A program made the position numbers and the translations under genes. A stretch of 27,482 nt of DNA from assembly GCA_035354435.1 (NCBI GenBank), contig DAOQAY010000022.1:1-27482 (forward strand), read 5' to 3'. The DNA is from JAKLDO01 sp035354435 (GTDB lineage Bacteria; UBP6; UBA1177). Positions within the stretch are counted from its first letter, which is position 1, and every line of letters begins with the position of its first letter. This document shows, in pieces, positions 23,297 to 27,482 of the stretch. The notes under the pieces are model-generated. The model was not told where the DNA came from. It saw nothing but the letters and a program-made list of their open reading frames with translations, and did no database searches.

Positions 23297-23802
23297 GGAA
23301 GCTTATCTGCAAGGATACAATTCATAAAAGGGTTCAGGAAATAGGTGCCGAAATAAGTGCTCATTATCAGGATAAACCTTTTACATGCCTGATAATATTG
23401 AAAGGAAGCACCATTTTTGCCGCAGATCTTATCAGAGCAATAAAATCGGAAGATATGGACATTGACTTCATAAGACTTTCCAGCTATTCCGGAACACATT
23501 CAACAGGAAAAGTTGAGATGCTGATGGGAGAACTCGAAAAATTCAGAGGGAGGAACCTTCTGGTCGTGGAAGATATTGTCGATACTGGAACAACGCTGAC
23601 ATTTTTTCTTGAAAAACTGTGGCAGGTTAAACCTGAGTCGATAAAAATATGTTCTCTCCTTGAGAAAAAGGAGATAAATAAAGGTAGAGTTAAAATAGAT
23701 TTTCTCGGATTTGATATCAAGAATGAATTCGTTATCGGTTATGGTCTGGATATGAACGAAAGGTTCAGGAATCTTCCGGACATAATGGTCTACGAAGGAT
23801 AG
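23293..23802 (+). CDS. hpt: Hypoxanthine phosphoribosyltransferase
   Basis: 169 aa. Purine salvage enzyme transferring phosphoribose from PRPP to hypoxanthine or guanine. PRPP motif VVEDIVDTGTT (91-101); ILKGSTIFAADLIR (35-48) near the N-terminus; IDFIRLSSYSG (57-67). Normal length. It overlaps the previous gene by 4 bp although its function is unrelated, so it is probably carried on the same transcript. Confidence 0.93.
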   Translation: MRKLICKDTIHKRVQEIGAEISAHYQDKPFTCLIILKGSTIFAADLIRAIKSEDMDIDFIRLSSYSGTHSTGKVEMLMGELEKFRGRNLLVVEDIVDTGTTLTFFLEKLWQVKPESIKICSLLEKKEINKGRVKIDFLGFDIKNEFVIGYGLDMNERFRNLPDIMVYEG

Positions 23803-23811
23803 TTGAAATCT

Positions 23812-24411
23812 ATGATAAATCACAACATTGAACTTGAAATTAAAGATATCGCATTTAACAGGATCGACTTTTCACGGATTTTTCCCGGCAATGAAAAGAT
23901 TGAACTTGAAATGGGGTTCTGCAGCGGCTTTTTTCTGTCTGAATATGCCAATTCAAAACCGGACACTGGTTTTCTAGGACTTGAAATAAGCAAAAAATTC
24001 TTTGCAAGGGGAGAAAACAACCTCAAAAAACGGCTTGCTCAGGATAATGTCAGGATAATATGTTTTGAAGGAATTGCCGTTATCAAAGAGCTTATCCCGT
24101 TCCATTCACTTGATGCGATACACATCTATTTCCCCGATCCGTGGCCGAAAAAAAAGCATCACAAGTTCAGAACAGTCCGCTTCGAGAACTTGATAATGAT
24201 GCATAACCGCTTGAAAACAGGCGGAAAAATCTATATAGCCACCGATCACCCTGAATATGCAGAATTCATCAAAAAAGAAGTTGCCCTCACAAAAGAATTC
24301 TTCAAACCGCTTCCTTACGGCATGGATGACCGGAAAATAAAGACCAAATGGGAGAAAAAACAGATCGCCGACTGCTGGCCCATCAATTATTTTCTGCTGG
24401 AGAAGCTGTGA
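23812..24411 (+). CDS. trmB: tRNA (guanine-N7-)-methyltransferase TrmB
   Basis: 199 aa. Makes m7G46 in tRNA with S-adenosylmethionine. Motifs: ELEMGFCSGFFLSEYA (31-46, SAM site), FLGLEISKKFFARG (54-67), IHIYFPDPWPKKKHHKFR (103-120) with the family PDPWPKKxHxK, and C-terminal IKTKWEKK. ATG at 23812 is chosen; a TTG at 23803 is in frame, and AAGGA at 23795-23799 is 3 bp from TTG or 12 bp from ATG, so the start is unsettled by three residues. It is the last housekeeping gene before the defence-type region. Confidence 0.94.
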   Translation: MINHNIELEIKDIAFNRIDFSRIFPGNEKIELEMGFCSGFFLSEYANSKPDTGFLGLEISKKFFARGENNLKKRLAQDNVRIICFEGIAVIKELIPFHSLDAIHIYFPDPWPKKKHHKFRTVRFENLIMMHNRLKTGGKIYIATDHPEYAEFIKKEVALTKEFFKPLPYGMDDRKIKTKWEKKQIADCWPINYFLLEKL

Positions 24412-24414
24412 AAG

Positions 24415-25630
24415 ATGAATAGCTATATTGCCAAAATTATTGAGAAAGGAGAAGGACGACGGGTGGAATTTAAATCAATGCTGCCTGAAGGGAATCAGAT
24501 AGCTCAGACAGTTATCGCTTTTTCAAACAGTGTCGGCGGAGAAATTTTCATTGGAATTGATGATAAAACCAGAGAAGTTGGCGGTGTTACTGATTCTGAA
24601 ATTTTTAAATTGGAAGAAATAATTTCGCAGATAATTTTTGATAACTGTTCGCCCATTATCATTCCTGATATAACAGTTTATTCACATGAAAATAAGAACA
24701 TTCTCTGTATTAAAGTTTATCCGAGCAGGAACGGCCCTTACTTTTTAAAAAGTAAAGGCAAAAATAAGGGTACATATATCAGAGTCGGATCAACAAACAG
24801 GATTGCGGATGAAGCAATTCTGGCAGAACTTGAAAGGCGGCGGAGAAATGTTTCTTTTGATTCTATGCCTGTTTATGATCTGTCTGCAAAAGATTGTGAT
24901 TTGGTTATGTTTAAAGGATTCTATCATGAAAAGTCAGGAAAACAGGTTGGAACAGAGCAACTTCAAACACTTGAGCTTGTTAAATCTGAGCGGAATGAAG
25001 AGTTTATAACAAATGCAGCCATACTTCTCTCTTCAAATCAAATTAAAAAATCGGTGTTTCCATATGCAAAAATTGAATGTGCAAGGTTTAAAGGAAAAAC
25101 AACGGAAGTGATGATAGATCAGCAGACAATTGAAAGTCCGGTTTTCAATCAGCCGGAAGAAGCAATGAAATTTATCATGCGCAACATTTCCCAAAGCTCG
25201 ACAATCGGTCTTGTTTATCGCAAAAACAGATGGGAATATCCTCTGAAAGCCATCCGTGAAGTGGTTATAAATGCGGTAATTCACAGAGATTATTCGATAA
25301 TGGGCAGTGACATAAAAATAGCAATTTTTGACGACATGCTTGAAATCACAAGTCCTGGAACACTAATGCCGTCTGTTGATCCAGAAGTGCTGGAAAACAC
25401 TTCTTCAGAAATTAGAAATCGAGTTCTTGCCCCGATATTTAAAGACTGCAAACTGATTGAGCAATGGGGATCAGGGTTTAATAAAATATATGCTGAACTA
25501 ATTGAATATCCAGATGTTTTGCTGAAAATCAACGAACCCGGAATGTCTTTTCAAATGCAATTTATAAAAAATGAATATGTTGAAGAATTGAGTGACGGCG
25601 GATTAAATGAGGGATTAAATGAGGGATTAA
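24415..25630 (+). CDS. AlbA_2/RecG-like ATP-binding protein, 5' part (interrupted by assembly gap)
   Basis: Residues 1-405 before a run of N. The N-terminal AlbA_2 (Schlafen-like) domain (about 8-140) shows EFKSMLP, IAFSNSVGGEIFIGIDD and YIRVGSTNR. The middle to C-terminal part (about 275-400) carries a HATPase-type ATP-binding site: LKAIREVVINAVIHRDYS (277-293), LEITSPGTL, and EQWGSGFNKI (348-357). The annotated part ends in GLNE repeats at the gap. Such proteins (COG2865 type) often sit inside type I restriction-modification and other defence loci; their role there is not settled. Only 3 bp after trmB. The winged-helix end of the same gene is very likely the piece at 25731-25961. Confidence 0.88.
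25600..25630 (+). repeat. 12-bp coding tandem repeat left of the gap (GLNE units)
   Basis: The unit GGATTAAATGAG occurs at 25600-25611 and 25612-25623, with 7 further bases before the N run. It encodes Gly-Leu-Asn-Glu. The true copy number is hidden by the gap. Confidence 0.85.
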
Positions 25631-25730
25631 NNNNNNNNNNNNNNNNNNNNNNNNNNNNNNNNNNNNNNNNNNNNNNNNNNNNNNNNNNNNNNNNNNNNNN
25701 NNNNNNNNNNNNNNNNNNNNNNNNNNNNNN
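25631..25730. other. Assembly gap of 100 N
   Basis: A run of exactly 100 N, probably a fixed placeholder and not a measured size. Both edges are 12-bp tandem repeats in coding sequence, which explains why assembly failed here. The reading frame across the N run is meaningless. Confidence 0.97.
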
Positions 25731-25778
25731 AAAAGTTCGGTGAAAAGTTCGGTGAAAAGTTCGGTGAAAAGTTCGGTG
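25731..25778 (+). repeat. 12-bp coding tandem repeat right of the gap (KSSV units)
   Basis: Four perfect copies of AAAAGTTCGGTG at 25731, 25743, 25755 and 25767, encoding Lys-Ser-Ser-Val, followed by a degenerate fifth copy beginning AAAATTC. Unit length is a multiple of three, so copy-number change alters linker length without a frameshift. Confidence 0.92.
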
Positions 25779-25961
25779 AAAATTCTTGAGCTGATGAAAG
25801 AAAATAGAGAAATAGCTATTCCTGAAATAGCTTTAAAAATAGGACTTACGACAAGAGCCGTAGAAAAACAGATAAAAAAATTACAGGAAAATGGTCAATT
25901 AAAAAGAATAGGCCCGGATAAAGGCGGTTACTGGGAAGTGATAGAAGATGAGGGAAAATAA
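25731..25961 (+). CDS. AlbA_2/RecG-like ATP-binding protein, 3' part (winged-helix end)
   Basis: 76 residues open from the gap edge to the stop at 25961. KSSV repeats lead into a winged-helix domain: ILELMKENREIAIPEIALKIGLTTRAVEKQIKKLQENGQLKRIGPDKGGYWEV pattern (given here in part: IALKIGLTTRAVEKQIKKL). This is the usual C-terminal end of AlbA_2/HATPase proteins, where KSSE-type repeats precede the winged helix, so it is the same gene as 24415-25630. A GTG at 25740 could be called as a separate start, but it lies inside the repeat and is probably an artefact. The stop is 22 bp before hsdM. Confidence 0.82.
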   Translation, partial: KSSVKSSVKSSVKSSVKILELMKENREIAIPEIALKIGLTTRAVEKQIKKLQENGQLKRIGPDKGGYWEVIEDEGK

Positions 25962-25983
25962 CTATTTGCTGGAGAAAAGATAA

Positions 25984-27482
25984 ATGCTTCAAAACAATCC
26001 GCAGATTAAGAGTTTAATAGATAAATTATGGGACAGATTGTGGGCTGGCGGAATTTCCAATCCGCTTTCCGCTATTGAGCAGATAACATATCTTCTTTTC
26101 ATGAAACGGCTTGATGATCTTGATGTGAAAGAAGAAAAAGATGCTGATTTTACTGGTGAAAAATTTAATTCACGGTTCAGCGGAACCATTAAACTTGATG
26201 GAATGGATAAAGAAATTGAGAAAAGAATTCTCAGGTGGAGTTATTTCAAACAGCTTCCTGCAGAAGAAATGATAACTCATGTTCAGATGAAAGTTTTCCC
26301 TTTTCTTAAAAAACTTAATGGCGGCACTTCACCTTTCACAAAGCACATGGCGAATGCTGTTTTCATAATGCCGAAAGCTTCTCTGTTAGTGGAATCCATT
26401 AATATTATTGAAAATATTTTTAAAGAGATTGAAAAGGATGCATCGGTTGGCGGTCAGGCTTTTCAGGATATTCAGGGCGATGTTTATGAAATGCTGCTTG
26501 GCGAAATTGCAAGTGCCGGTAAAAACGGTCAGTTTAGAACTCCGAGGCATATAATTAAGCTCATGGCTGAGCTTGCAAATCCTCAGCTTGGCAATAAAAT
26601 TGCAGATCCAGCCTGTGGAACCGGTGGATTCCTTCTCGGGGCTTATCAATATATTCTCACAACGCTTGTCAGGGCAAAAGATCCTTCAAAACTTGTTACT
26701 GACGAAGATGGTTTTGAACGGGGAGCGATAAGTGCAGTTTTAACAGAAGATGTTAAAAAGATTCTGGAATCAAGCTTTTACGGATACGATATTGATGTCA
26801 CGATGGTTCGTCTTGGACTGATGAATCTAATGATGCACGGAATTGCAAATCCGCAGATCGATTACAAAGACACGCTGAGCAAAACCTATAATGAAAACAA
26901 TGTTTATGATATAATTATGGCAAATCCGCCATTCACAGGAAGCATTGACAAAAGCGATATAAATGAATCCATGACCCTTCCGACAACAAAAACCGAGCTT
27001 CTTTTTGTGGAACGCATGTTCAGAATGCTGAAATCCGGTGGAACAGCGGCAGTGATCGTGCCTCAGGGAGTACTTTTTGGAAGCGGCAAAGCGTTTGTGC
27101 AACTGAGGAAACTCATTATTGAAAAAGCGGAACTTAAAGCAGTCATCACAATGCCGAGCGGAGTTTTCAAGCCATATGCCGGAGTTGCAACAGCCATCAT
27201 CATTTTCACAAAAGGCGGGAAAACAGAAAAAGTCTGGTTCTATAATATGGAAAAAGACGGATATTCACTTGATGACAAAAGATCAAAACTTGAAAATCAA
27301 AGTGACCTGCAAGATATAATCGCAAAATACAAAATCAGAAATAAAACTGACTTCACCGACAGAAAAGGAAGTTGTTTCTTCATCCCGAAAACTGAAATTG
27401 AAGAAAATAATTATGACCTCAGCCTCAGCAAATATAAAGAAGAAGATTATGTTGAGCAAAAATATGACCCGCCATCAGAAAT
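25984..27482 (+). CDS. hsdM: Type I restriction-modification N6-adenine methyltransferase subunit HsdM (3' end outside window)
   Basis: Open from ATG at 25984 to the window end, 499 codons without a stop, so partial at the 3' end. The N-terminal HsdM helical domain shows IDKLWDRLWAGGISNPLS and ITYLLFMKRLDDLD. The methyltransferase domain shows GQFRTPRHIIKLM (target-preparation segment), SAM motif I DPACGTGGF (208-216) and catalytic motif IV NPPF (314-317), the gamma-type order of N6-adenine methylases. A GGAG at 25971-25974 lies 9 bp upstream. In full systems HsdM pairs with HsdS for specificity and HsdR for cleavage; those genes should lie beyond 27482. Confidence 0.96.
   Translation, partial: MLQNNPQIKSLIDKLWDRLWAGGISNPLSAIEQITYLLFMKRLDDLDVKEEKDADFTGEKFNSRFSGTIKLDGMDKEIEKRILRWSYFKQLPAEEMITHVQMKVFPFLKKLNGGTSPFTKHMANAVFIMPKASLLVESINIIENIFKEIEKDASVGGQAFQDIQGDVYEMLLGEIASAGKNGQFRTPRHIIKLMAELANPQLGNKIADPACGTGGFLLGAYQYILTTLVRAKDPSKLVTDEDGFERGAISAVLTEDVKKILESSFYGYDIDVTMVRLGLMNLMMHGIANPQIDYKDTLSKTYNENNVYDIIMANPPFTGSIDKSDINESMTLPTTKTELLFVERMFRMLKSGGTAAVIVPQGVLFGSGKAFVQLRKLIIEKAELKAVITMPSGVFKPYAGVATAIIIFTKGGKTEKVWFYNMEKDGYSLDDKRSKLENQSDLQDIIAKYKIRNKTDFTDRKGSCFFIPKTEIEENNYDLSLSKYKEEDYVEQKYDPPSE

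Noticed and set aside
25624..25743. Apparent read-through across the N run ending in Lys-Val-Arg-stop at 25743
   Set aside because: The 100-N length is a placeholder, so the frame after it is arbitrary. The in-frame continuation is the KSSV/winged-helix frame.
25731..25778. Short tandem repeats resembling a CRISPR-like array
   Set aside because: The 12-bp units are directly adjacent without spacers and encode a regular KSSV peptide, so this is a coding minisatellite.
27119..27319. Plus-strand 66-codon frame near the window end
   Set aside because: It is in another frame inside hsdM, whose frame is open and matches the family throughout.

Overview
This is a low-GC (roughly 36-38 percent by eye), gene-dense bacterial chromosome segment. 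It has short Shine-Dalgarno sequences (GGAG/GGAGG), sigma70-like promoters with 17-bp spacers, and many 1-26 bp gene overlaps. Several lipoproteins, an AmgK/MurU-type peptidoglycan-recycling pair and a type IV pilus retraction ATPase point to a diderm (Gram-negative-type) bacterium. A run of 100 N at 25631-25730 shows a draft or metagenomic assembly. I cannot fix the phylum from sequence alone. The mix of Che proteins, PATAN and GAF proteins recalls Deltaproteobacteria-like or candidate-phylum genomes. I saw no tRNA, rRNA, CRISPR array or insertion sequence.

Layout. 111-1502 (-) is a WecA-type glycolipid-initiating transferase, divergent from 1652-4647 (+), which holds a membrane protein, AmgK-like kinase, MurU-like nucleotidyltransferase and a small unknown. 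4684-8032 (+) is recA, pilT, recX and an RluA-type pseudouridine synthase. 8058-9601 (-) is a HAD hydrolase, coaE and a small lipoprotein. A divergent promoter region at 9602-9767 follows, then 9768-12100 (+) with a lipoprotein, an uncharacterised protein and a GAF-domain protein. 12109-12666 (-) is a lipoprotein. 12820-23296 (+) is a tightly packed 12-gene chemosensory operon, which appears to run on into hpt (HPRT) and trmB, ending at 24411. From 24415 the content changes to a defence-type region: an AlbA_2/RecG-like ATP-binding protein interrupted by the assembly gap, then hsdM of a type I restriction-modification system, which runs off the window end.

How the genes work together. The chemosensory operon is the centrepiece. 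It has the CheA-CheW-CheR-CheD-CheB core and a CheY. Added to these are an all-helical protein with a CheZ-like DxxxQ motif, two STAS proteins plus an RsbW-like HATPase (the parts of a partner switch), an Hpt-CheW fusion, and a membrane protein joining a REC domain with Glu at the phosphosite, a PATAN/DUF4388 domain, one membrane span and an outside TPR region. No MCP, CheC/CheX, PP2C phosphatase or sigma factor lies in the window. The best candidate for an undescribed system is therefore a chemosensory pathway wired to a partner-switching module and an envelope-spanning adaptor, perhaps acting on type IV pili (pilT lies about 6 kb upstream). That linkage is inference.
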